31,819 nucleotides of DNA, taken from the NCBI GenBank assembly GCA_041740995.1, contig JBGSKY010000002.1:1-31819 (forward strand), written 5' to 3'. Under the pieces are notes generated by a model. It had not been told where the DNA came from. It worked only from the letters and a program-made list of their open reading frames with translations, and made no database searches. Positions within the stretch are counted from its first letter, which is position 1. Every line of letters begins with the position of its first letter. Shown here piece by piece: positions 6,625-13,710 of this stretch. The DNA is from JBGSKY01 sp041740995 (GTDB lineage: Bacteria; Planctomycetota; Planctomycetia; Pirellulales; Pirellulaceae). The translations under genes and the position numbers were made by a program.

Positions 6625-7785
6625 ATGAGTAGCCCACACTTAATAGATTTTGAAGCCTTCTTGAAACCGATTGCGGAGGACAATCCTTGCGGTTTTGCGC
6701 TGCGGGAGCACTCCGAGCTGAGTCGCAAGTATTATGCAGCTCGCGAAGCGCGTAACCAAGCCGCCGAAGCTGAGAGGACACGCGAGCGATTCGCGCAGAT
6801 GACCGACGAAGAAATCCAAGTCGAGTTGGCTGGTCGATCCGACGACCCACGGCGAGCGCCCGATTGGAACAAAGTTTACGATCTTTCTCAGTCGCTAATT
6901 TTAGAGCATTCCAAAGATCTTTGGGTGCTGGCTTGGATGGTCGAAGCGTTGATTCGAATCGAGGGCTTAGTCGGGCTGCGCGATTCCTTGCAATTGTGTT
7001 ATCAAATGGTCGAGCGATATTGGGGCTCGTTGCATCCCATTCCTGCGGAGGACGAAGAGCCTAGTGAGACGCTGGCGCAACTGAACGCCGTCAGCCCGAC
7101 ACTAGCCAAGCTGCTTGACAGTTCCGCGATCGTCGATTCTGACGGCCGATTGACGTGGGGCGGTTATCTGATCGCCCTGCGAATGGAATCAGATGATCCG
7201 CAAGTTCGGGCGGCGAAGATCGACGCCGGGCAACCATCTGTCGAAATGTATCGCACTGCGATGTCGCAATTGGGCTTCGAAAAAGTGACTTCGATCCGCG
7301 AAGACATTGTGGAAACACGACGCCAATGCGATATCTTTAACGAAACGATGGAGCGTTGCTGCGGACGCGATGAGTCGGGTTATCCAATCAATCCGTCGAT
7401 CAGCAAAATTGTAGAGACGGTCGATCGCCTTCTCCAAAACTTTGACGAGATGGCCGAGCGTGTGTTATCCTCAAACGAAGCGACAAATGACGGTTCCGTT
7501 TCCGATCCGCTTACGGGAGAAGTTACCATGAAGGGCGATGGGTCCGTTTCAGTGCTGCGTCCCGTGACATCGCGCGAAGACGCGTTGCAACATTTGCTTC
7601 GTGTGGCTGATTATTTTCGCAAGACCGAGCCTCACTCACCGGTTTCTTATGCGTTGGAGCAGGCGGTTCGATGGGGCCGACTTTCGCTGCCAGAATTATT
7701 GAAAGACCTGGTCGGCGATGAGGACGTGTTAAGTCAAATGTACAAGCGTATGGGGATCCAAAAACCGCCTAGCGAAGAATACTAG
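6625..7785 (+). CDS. tssA: Type VI secretion system protein TssA (ImpA family)
   Basis: A 386-residue protein starting at ATG 6625; a TTG nine bases earlier is also open. The N-terminal ImpA_N domain is recognisable at about residues 5-140, with the opening PIAEDNPCGFALRE (P-I-x-x-x-x-P-x-G is typical) and later DWNKVYDLSQSLILEHSKDLWVLAWMVEALIRIEGLVGL. The C-terminal conserved element is SREDALQHLLRVADYFRKTEPHSPVSYALEQAVRWG (about 315-350), the signature of TssA proteins with an ImpA-type C-terminus. TssA organises baseplate and sheath assembly and caps the growing tail. It is first of the structural genes, following the sigma factor. Its TAG stop lies at the edge of a MITE-like inverted-repeat element, which appears not to have altered the protein end. 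Confidence 0.93.
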   Translation: MSSPHLIDFEAFLKPIAEDNPCGFALREHSELSRKYYAAREARNQAAEAERTRERFAQMTDEEIQVELAGRSDDPRRAPDWNKVYDLSQSLILEHSKDLWVLAWMVEALIRIEGLVGLRDSLQLCYQMVERYWGSLHPIPAEDEEPSETLAQLNAVSPTLAKLLDSSAIVDSDGRLTWGGYLIALRMESDDPQVRAAKIDAGQPSVEMYRTAMSQLGFEKVTSIREDIVETRRQCDIFNETMERCCGRDESGYPINPSISKIVETVDRLLQNFDEMAERVLSSNEATNDGSVSDPLTGEVTMKGDGSVSVLRPVTSREDALQHLLRVADYFRKTEPHSPVSYALEQAVRWGRLSLPELLKDLVGDEDVLSQMYKRMGIQKPPSEEY

Positions 7786-7901
7786 TGCTCTGTCCAGATT
7801 AAAAATTAAGGTTGGCGGTAGTGGAACTTGTTAAAGTTCCCTGGACGTGAGGAAGTTTTACAACTTCCACTACCCTAAAAGTAATCTGGACAGAGCACTA
7901 G
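7782..7901. mobile_element. 120-bp MITE-like element with 20-bp perfect terminal inverted repeats
   Basis: CTAGTGCTCTGTCCAGATTA (7782-7801) is exactly the reverse complement of 7882-7901. The interior carries a second, imperfect inverted pair (GGTAGTGGAACTTG near 7816 and CAACTTCCACTACC near 7861), so the whole element folds into a long hairpin. If TA is the target duplication, the element would have GTGCTCTG ends, consistent with a non-autonomous relative of IS630/Tc1-type elements; CTAG as target is the alternative. There is no coding capacity. The TAG stop of tssA (7783-7785) uses its left end. Confidence 0.85.
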
Positions 7902-8201
7902 GGCGTCATGCAAACTGGCTGGTCAATGCCCGTGATTGATTTGGCCTGCAACTCGCCGCAAAATAGTCTGCGAAGCGAAACGACGCGGCGTTACGCTTCT
8001 GATTACAATAGGGCCCATTCGGCAAGATAAATCGTGTTTCAAACCAAATTTGACTTTAAGAACTAAGCCTATCCGAAAAGGGGTCTGACCCACTGTGTTC
8101 CTCCGAAGGGTCAGACCCCTTTTCGGATAGGTTCTAAGTCATCCAGCAACCATCGGTCAATCCATTTTTTCTCGGTTCCCAATTAAAGGTAAGGCCCAAA
8201 T
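7902..8201. other. Intergenic region before tssB
   Basis: No gene is visible. It contains the perfect hairpin at 8067-8130 and, just before tssB, a purine-rich AAAGGTAAGG ribosome-binding stretch. Because two inverted-repeat elements separate tssA from tssB, an internal promoter for tssB onward is likely, but I cannot point to a convincing -35/-10 pair. Confidence 0.4.
8067..8130. repeat. Perfect 24-bp inverted repeat (long hairpin)
   Basis: The arms 8067-8090 and 8107-8130 are exact reverse complements (core AAAAGGGGTCTGACCC), separated by 16 nt. Inside each arm GGGGTC and GACCC are themselves nearly palindromic. The element lies 71 bp upstream of tssB. It resembles the dispersed GGGGTCTGACCCC-type repeats seen in many bacterial genomes. 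It could also act as a transcriptional attenuator, though neither outer edge has a strong T run. Confidence 0.88.
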
Positions 8202-8699
8202 ATGAGCTCCGTCCACGGTAAACTTAATCGCGTTCGCAAACCACGCGTCCACATTACGTACGAAGTCGAAACCAATGGGGCGATGGAAAAGCGCGAATTG
8301 CCCTTCGTTGTCGGAGTACTAGGTGATTTCTCTGGTAATCCAACCCAGAAACTCAAGCCGTTGGTTGAGCGAAAATTTGTTCAAATCGATCGTGACAATA
8401 TCAACGATGTGCTTCGGCAAATGACGCCGGGTTTGAATATGCGGGTTGAAAACACGCTTGCGGGTGACGGAACCGAGTTGGGTGTTCAGCTGAAATTCGA
8501 GTCGATGGAAGACTTTGAGCCAGCCAAGGTTGCTGCCCAAGTTGAGCCGCTCAAGAAGTTGATGGAGACTCGAAATCAATTACGCGATTTGATGGCCAAA
8601 GTCGATGTTAGCGCGGATTTAGAAGCGACTCTCGAAGATGTGCTCAAGAGTACCGAGAACGTGGCTAAACTTGCCAGCGAGTTAGGGCTGAAGAAATAG
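8202..8699 (+). CDS. tssB: T6SS contractile sheath small subunit TssB (VipA/ImpB)
   Basis: A 165-residue protein, the normal size for TssB. It has the family opening, a short basic helix (SVHGKLNRVRKPRVHITYEVE), then ELPFVVGVLGDFSGNP (about residues 33-48), where the VLGDFSG motif is diagnostic, then FVQIDRDNINDVLRQMTPGL and MEDFEPAKVAAQVEPLKKLMETRNQLRDLMAKV. The C-terminal helix matches the segment that interlocks with TssC. TssB and TssC heterodimers polymerise into the sheath around the Hcp tube, and contraction drives effector delivery. The gene is followed after 79 bp by tssC, with a GGAGAG site before that start. Confidence 0.97.
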   Translation: MSSVHGKLNRVRKPRVHITYEVETNGAMEKRELPFVVGVLGDFSGNPTQKLKPLVERKFVQIDRDNINDVLRQMTPGLNMRVENTLAGDGTELGVQLKFESMEDFEPAKVAAQVEPLKKLMETRNQLRDLMAKVDVSADLEATLEDVLKSTENVAKLASELGLKK

Positions 8700-8778
8700 T
8701 CCTTTATTTAGCCACTAACAATTCAACTGACTTACAATTTTGCACAACGAACATTTTGCCCTTGGAGAGAACTGAAGT

Positions 8779-10281
8779 ATGGCCGCCAAACAAGAAAAAG
8801 CCACCGCTGAAGCCACCGTCGTCGAAGGCGGCGTGAGCCTTTTAGAATCGGCAATCGCCGCTACAAAGCAGACTGAGCGCTCGCGAGCCGAAGAGCTGTT
8901 GCGAACATTTACTGAACAAGCGATGGAAGGTTCTGTCACTTTTGACAAGGATCTGTGCCGATCGATTCGAGCGACGATCGATAAAATCGATGCTCAAATT
9001 TCCAAACAACTAAGCGAGATCATGCATCACGCTGATTTCCAAAAGCTCGAAGGCAGTTGGCGCGGGCTGAGCCATTTGGTGATGAACTCCGAAACAGGCA
9101 CTGAGCTGAAGATTCGGGTCATGAATTGCAGCAAAAAAGATCTGCAAAAAGATCTTGAACGAGCGGTTGAATTTGACCAAAGCGATTTGTTCAAGAAGAT
9201 CTATGAATCTGAATTTGGTATGCCTGGTGGTACCCCCTACGGTGCGCTAATCGGCGACTACGATTTCGGAAATCATCCTGACGATATTGCGATGTTGAAG
9301 AATGTTTCGGGTGTTGCAGCCGCCGCATTCTGCCCATTCTTATCCGCCGCTGCGCCAGCGCTTTTCGGCATGGAAAACTGGCAAGGGTTGTCCAAGCCGC
9401 GTGACTTGGCCAAGATCTTCGACACAGTCGAACATACCGCTTGGCGAAGCTTCCGAGAAAGCGAAGATTCACGATTCGTCACGCTGACGATGCCGCGAAC
9501 CCTGGCACGCTTGCCGTATGGGATGAACACGAAACCGATTGAAGAGTTTGGCTATGAAGAAGTCGCTCTTGGAGCCGACGGCAAGCCGGTTTCGGTCGGG
9601 CATGACGATTATTGCTGGATGAATACGGCTTATGTTCTGGGTGCACAATTGACCAAGACGTTTGCTGAAACCGGTTGGTGCACTGCGATTCGTGGTGCGG
9701 AAGGTGGCGGTAAAGTTGAAGGGCTCCCATCGCACGTTTTCCGTGCCGATGACGGCGATATGGATTTGAAGTGCCCAACAGAAGTCGCGATTACGGAGCG
9801 TCGTGAAAAAGAGCTCAGCGATTTGGGCTTCCTGCCGCTATGCCATTACAAAGACAAAGATTACGCCGTCTTCTTCGGTGCGCAAACGACTCAAAAGCCG
9901 AAGCAGTATCAGGGCAAAACGGGTGCCGAAGCGACTGCCAACGCGGCCATCAGTGCTCGCTTGCCGTACATGATGGCCACATCGCGAATTGCTCACTTCC
10001 TCAAGGTCATCGCACGGGACAAGATCGGTTCGTTCCAAGAACGTGAGGACATGGAAAAGTGGCTTAACGATTGGATTATGAACTACGTCTCGGCGGATTC
10101 GAAGGCTGGCCAAGAAGTCAAGGCACGCTTCCCACTGGCCGACGCAAAGATCGAAGTCCGCGAGATTCCTGGCAAGCCAGGCAGTTACAACGCCGTCGCG
10201 CACTTGCGTCCTTGGTTGCAATTGGAAGAGCTGACAACGTCGTTGCGGATGGTCGCTCAGATTCCGAGCAATAAGGGTTAG
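8779..10281 (+). CDS. tssC: T6SS contractile sheath large subunit TssC (VipB/ImpC)
   Basis: A 500-residue protein, full length for TssC. Signatures: SWRGLSHLV near residue 93, FDQSDLFKKIYESEFGMPGGTPYGALIGDYDFGNHPDDIAML around 135-175 (GALIGDYDF at 155-163), FRESEDSRFVTLTMPRTLARLPYG, DLGFLPLCHYKDKDYAVFFGAQTTQKPKQY, and the C-terminal RPWLQLEELTTSLRMVAQIP from residue 477. This is the more conserved of two TssC-type proteins here and the best candidate for the canonical partner of TssB. The helical N-terminus, residues 15-50, is where ClpV recognition maps in studied systems; the ClpV gene itself is not in the window. Confidence 0.97.
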   Translation: MAAKQEKATAEATVVEGGVSLLESAIAATKQTERSRAEELLRTFTEQAMEGSVTFDKDLCRSIRATIDKIDAQISKQLSEIMHHADFQKLEGSWRGLSHLVMNSETGTELKIRVMNCSKKDLQKDLERAVEFDQSDLFKKIYESEFGMPGGTPYGALIGDYDFGNHPDDIAMLKNVSGVAAAAFCPFLSAAAPALFGMENWQGLSKPRDLAKIFDTVEHTAWRSFRESEDSRFVTLTMPRTLARLPYGMNTKPIEEFGYEEVALGADGKPVSVGHDDYCWMNTAYVLGAQLTKTFAETGWCTAIRGAEGGGKVEGLPSHVFRADDGDMDLKCPTEVAITERREKELSDLGFLPLCHYKDKDYAVFFGAQTTQKPKQYQGKTGAEATANAAISARLPYMMATSRIAHFLKVIARDKIGSFQEREDMEKWLNDWIMNYVSADSKAGQEVKARFPLADAKIEVREIPGKPGSYNAVAHLRPWLQLEELTTSLRMVAQIPSNKG

Positions 10282-10313
10282 TCAACACGCCACGATGTGT
10301 GACCTAAATGAGT

Positions 10314-10350
10314 CGTAGCGGTAGGGCGCGAGTTCTCCGCTTCTTTGCCC
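10314..10350 (-). repeat. R1 hairpin repeat, half copy
   Basis: CGTAGCGGTAGGGCGCGAG followed by TTCTCCGCTTCTTTGC matches the right arm of the R1 repeats (19001, 20541), read in the opposite orientation. The other arm is not recognisable in the following bases. It lies between the two tssC-type genes and appears to be a decayed copy. Confidence 0.65.
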
Positions 10351-10554
10351 GTAAATCAACAATACTCGCAATTCAACAATACCCGCCAGTCAACAAGCGA
10401 TTCGAAGAATCGGGCAGCTTGCACTGTTCCGCTATTGAATACTGACGCATTCGTGGGCGATGGCTAAAAGTACAAGATGTTCAACGGGCAATGCAGTCAA
10501 CTTAAAGCGTACTGCACGGCAAACACAGTGCGGTCCTCCGGAAACGATTGATTC

Positions 10555-12180
10555 ATGAGCAACTCGGCTGCCTTCAATAACGACTCCAAGCAGGAAGTCG
10601 TTCTCGAGCGCGAGCCGGATCAATTGGTAAGCGGATCGGATGGTCTTGCGGAGCATACAGTTTCGTTGCTAGACGAACTGATTGGATCATCTTTGGCTGG
10701 CCAATCAAAGCGCGAGGCAGCGGAACAATCGGCCAGAGCGCGAAATCGAGTCTCGCTAGCAGACTTTTTGGCAACCGGCGATGTCGCGACGAAGCTTCAA
10801 ATGTGGCTTGGCGAACAAGCGATCGAAAAGCTTGCCGGGCAACCGTGGAGCAAAATCGCTCGACAGCTTCAACGCGATATTGCGAAGATTGACGAACTGC
10901 TCAATCGACAAGTCAACGCAATTTTGCATCACGAATCATTCCAGCGGCTGGAGAGCAGATGGCGCGGTGTCGACTATTTGACGCGATGCCATGAAAAGGC
11001 CGGCGATGCTCCGATAAAGATTCGAATCCTGAACGCCAGTTGGTCGGAGTTGTGCAAGGATTTCGATCGGTCCATTGAGTTTGATCAAAGCCAGTTGTTT
11101 CGCAAAGTTTACGAAGAAGAAATTGGCACCCCAGGCGGTATACCGTTCAGCACGCTGATTGCGGACTACGATATTCATCCCCGGCCCAATGCGGAACATC
11201 CTTACGATGACATCGCGATGTTGAAGTCGCTCTCGGCGGTTGCGGCGGCTGCATTCTGTCCGATAATTCTCAACGCAGCACCGGCAATGTTTTCGATGCA
11301 GAACTTCGAAGAGATGCAGTCGACCATCGACTATTCGAAGGTTCAGCAAGATCTCTCATTTCTTTCGTGGCGGCAATTTCGCGAGACTGAAGACGCCCGG
11401 TTTGTTGGGCTCGCGATGCCTCGGATGCTCATGCGGCAACCGTATCGCGATTGGAGTGATCGCCGTGATGGATTTCCGTTTACCGAGTCGATTGAACAGC
11501 TTGACGACCAGCTTTGGGGTGGGGCATGTTTTGCAATTGGTGAAACGTTGATGCGCTGCTTCGCCGAGAGTCGATGGCTGGCCAGCATTCGAGGCGTTCA
11601 GCGGGGCAAAGAGGGCGGCGGTGTGGTCTTGGGTGCGGCCTTAGAACACTTTGCGACTGACTCGAAAGGTATCCGTGAAAAATCGTTGACCGATTTAATG
11701 GTCTCTGATGCGTTGGAAGTCCAGATGGTTGAGCTCGGTTTTATGCCGCTTTGTAATTGCAAAGATTCATCGCAGGCCGCATTTTACGCTTGTCCATCAA
11801 CTCAAAAACCGCGTGTCTATCAAGATTTGTCCGCGACGACGAACGCCAAGATGTCGTCGATGTTAAATTATATGTTTTGTGTATCGCGGTTCGCGCATTA
11901 TGTAAAAGTCATTGGACGCGAAGCCGTTGGTTCGTTTGCTGAGCCAGAGGATTTGCAGTTCCGTTTGCAAGATTGGCTGCACCAATACATCACATCCGAC
12001 AGCGAAGCTAGCGACCAGACGAAAAGCCGATACCCGCTGCGTGATGGCGAAGTGAAGGTGTATCAAATTCCTGGAGCGGCTGGTCACTATGGTTGTACCA
12101 TCCGACTTTCACCACACTACGAGCTGGAAGATATGCAAGCGTCGATCCAACTGCGAGCGGAATTGAATCGACCAAAATAA
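10555..12180 (+). CDS. Second, divergent TssC-family sheath protein
   Basis: A 541-residue paralogue of TssC. It keeps the family backbone: SRWRGVDYLTRC near residue 136, FDQSQLFRKVYEEEIGTPGGIPFSTLIADYDI around 178-206, DDIAMLKSLSAVAAAAFCPIILNAAPAMF, FRETEDARFVGLAMPRMLMRQPY, and the C-terminal SPHYELEDMQASIQLRAEL. It differs from TssC by a polar N-terminal extension of about 40 residues, an eight-residue insertion after the ADYD motif (HPRPNAEHPYDD against GNHPDD), and a markedly altered C-terminal strand. Both copies look intact. Possible roles are a minor sheath component at one end, an alternative sheath, or an assembly factor. The gene follows tssC after 273 bp and precedes tagJ, so it belongs to the same block. 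Confidence 0.93.
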   Translation: MSNSAAFNNDSKQEVVLEREPDQLVSGSDGLAEHTVSLLDELIGSSLAGQSKREAAEQSARARNRVSLADFLATGDVATKLQMWLGEQAIEKLAGQPWSKIARQLQRDIAKIDELLNRQVNAILHHESFQRLESRWRGVDYLTRCHEKAGDAPIKIRILNASWSELCKDFDRSIEFDQSQLFRKVYEEEIGTPGGIPFSTLIADYDIHPRPNAEHPYDDIAMLKSLSAVAAAAFCPIILNAAPAMFSMQNFEEMQSTIDYSKVQQDLSFLSWRQFRETEDARFVGLAMPRMLMRQPYRDWSDRRDGFPFTESIEQLDDQLWGGACFAIGETLMRCFAESRWLASIRGVQRGKEGGGVVLGAALEHFATDSKGIREKSLTDLMVSDALEVQMVELGFMPLCNCKDSSQAAFYACPSTQKPRVYQDLSATTNAKMSSMLNYMFCVSRFAHYVKVIGREAVGSFAEPEDLQFRLQDWLHQYITSDSEASDQTKSRYPLRDGEVKVYQIPGAAGHYGCTIRLSPHYELEDMQASIQLRAELNRPK

Positions 12181-12252
12181 GTTTTGCAACGTGAGACGTA
12201 ACGAACGACATAAGATGATGAACATGACTACCAATGAGAAGGGCGAAATAAC

Positions 12253-13053
12253 GTGAGTGCAAGTGAACTTTTTAAAGCTGGGAAACTGACCGAGGCGCTT
12301 GAAGCGGTCGTCAGTCATGTAAAGTCGAAACCGACTGACATTGAACAGCGATTGTTTTTCGCAGAGCTATTGTGCTTTGCCAATCAATTCGAGCGGGCCG
12401 ACAAGCAGCTCGAAGCAATCACTCAACAGACGACTAAAGCGCCAGTCACAATCGCTCTCTATCGTCAAATCTTGCGTGGCGAAATCGCTCGGGAGCAAGT
12501 CCTTCGCGAGGGCCGTAGCCCCGAATTGCTTGGCGAACTGCCTGGCTATGCTCAGAAGACATTGGAAGCTTTGGTCGCCGATCGGCTGAACCAGGCCGAG
12601 GATGCTGCCAAGCTGATTGCTGACGCTGAAGTTGATCGTCCCAATTTTAGCGGACGAATTAATGGCAAAGAATTCAAGGGCTTTCGCGACCTAGACGATC
12701 GAGTTGCGGGTGTGATTGAAGTTATCACCAGCAGCGGCAAGTACTATTGGGTACCAATGAATACGATTGAATCGATGGAAATGCAAAAGCCTTCGGTGCC
12801 ATTCGATTTGCTGTGGCGGCGGACTCAGATCGATGTCAAAGGTGGACCGCAAGGCGAAGTATTTATTCCGACGCGTTATGTGCCACCCATCGACGAGACC
12901 GACGACGCAATCAATCTCGGCCGCGCGACCGATTGGTCGGAACCAGAGGCTCCGATCATTGCCGGTCGAGGCCAAAGGTGCTTTGCCGTCGACGATGACG
13001 AAGTCACGATTTTGGAAATCAGCTCGCTCGAATTTGACATCGCAGCGGGCTAG
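12253..13053 (+). CDS. tagJ: T6SS accessory protein TagJ (ImpE/SciE family)
   Basis: A 266-residue protein matching ImpE/TagJ in length and order. It opens MSASELFKAGKLTEALEAVVSHVKSKPTDIEQRLFFAELLCF, a TPR-like helical N-terminus (about 1-120), with ELPGYAQKTLEAL following. The C-terminal domain includes FSGRINGKEFKGFRDLDDRVAGVIEVI and YYWVPMNTIESMEMQKPSVPFDLLWRRTQIDVKGGPQGEVFIPTRY. The start is GTG at 12253, with GAGAAGG about 10 bases upstream. TagJ proteins bind TssB and the ClpV ATPase in studied systems and assist sheath recycling. A 10-codon frame (ATG 12224) ends in a TGA that overlaps the GTG start, which might couple translation, or be chance. Confidence 0.93.
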   Translation: MSASELFKAGKLTEALEAVVSHVKSKPTDIEQRLFFAELLCFANQFERADKQLEAITQQTTKAPVTIALYRQILRGEIAREQVLREGRSPELLGELPGYAQKTLEALVADRLNQAEDAAKLIADAEVDRPNFSGRINGKEFKGFRDLDDRVAGVIEVITSSGKYYWVPMNTIESMEMQKPSVPFDLLWRRTQIDVKGGPQGEVFIPTRYVPPIDETDDAINLGRATDWSEPEAPIIAGRGQRCFAVDDDEVTILEISSLEFDIAAG

Positions 13054-13093
13054 TATTTTGTTGCAGTTTGAAATTTAGGTCGCCCTCAAAATG

Positions 13094-13166
13094 TACGATA
13101 GGCTTCCAGACTGTCGAAGCAGCGCATGCCAGGTGTAGCGCATGACAAACTTGATGCCTGTCCTAC
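13094..13166. repeat. Imperfect inverted repeat between tagJ and tssE
   Basis: TACGATAGGCTTCCAGACTG at the left pairs imperfectly, at about 70 percent, with the reverse complement of the right arm ending CTTGATGCCTGTCCTACG. It resembles a REP-type hairpin repeat. No other copy is seen in this window, so family status rests on a genome search. Confidence 0.45.
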
Positions 13167-13215
13167 GTTTTTGCTAAACGACAGTAGAATTGGGTTTTTG
13201 GAGAACGATTAGAAG

Positions 13216-13710
13216 ATGACCCGCATTCGCCCTTTTCAACTGTTGTTGCCGTCGGTCCTTGATCGCTTATTAGACTTTGAACCGGAGGTCAGCATCGAGA
13301 CGCCAAAGAACCGTTCACAGTTGCTTCGTGAGCTGAAACAAAGCGTGCGTCGGGACCTAGAAAATTTGCTTAATACTAGAATTTGCGTCTATCCAGTTCC
13401 TGAAGATTTGCCGGAGCTGAAAACCTCGGTCGTCAATTACGGAATTCCCGATTTCACAGGCGCAGCGATGGGCAGCAAAGAGAAGCGAGAAATGCTTCGT
13501 GAAACGGTCGAAGACGCGATCCGGCGTTTCGAAACACGTTTCAAAACCGTCCGCGTCGAGATTGCCGACGGCTACGATCTCCGCGACCGCACGCTGCGAT
13601 TTCGAATCGATGGTATGCTGCACGCTGAACCAGCGCCTGAACCAGTGGTCTTCGATTCGGAATTGAAGCCTCAGTCAGGTGATTTTTCAGTGCGGGGAAC
13701 AACCACTTGA
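13216..13710 (+). CDS. tssE: T6SS baseplate protein TssE (gp25-like)
   Basis: A 164-residue lysozyme-related gp25 family protein. It has the TssE opening (RPFQLLLPSVLDRLLDFEP), then LRELKQSVRRDLENLLNTR, the SVVNYGIPDFTG segment (residues 71-82; YG-x-PD is typical), and the core IRRFETRFKTVRVEI at 103-117. In gp25 and TssE the central motif is usually E-P-R; here it is E-T-R (106-108), an unusual substitution at the position that helps set sheath initiation. The acidic and Pro-rich tail (about 137-164) is not conserved. TssE nucleates the sheath at the baseplate wedge. Its stop overlaps the tssF start. Confidence 0.92.
   Translation: MTRIRPFQLLLPSVLDRLLDFEPEVSIETPKNRSQLLRELKQSVRRDLENLLNTRICVYPVPEDLPELKTSVVNYGIPDFTGAAMGSKEKREMLRETVEDAIRRFETRFKTVRVEIADGYDLRDRTLRFRIDGMLHAEPAPEPVVFDSELKPQSGDFSVRGTTT

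Noticed and set aside
7902..8201. A sigma-54 or FliA-type promoter before tssB
   Set aside because: I looked for GG-N10-GC and TAAA-N15-GCCGATAA patterns and found no convincing match.
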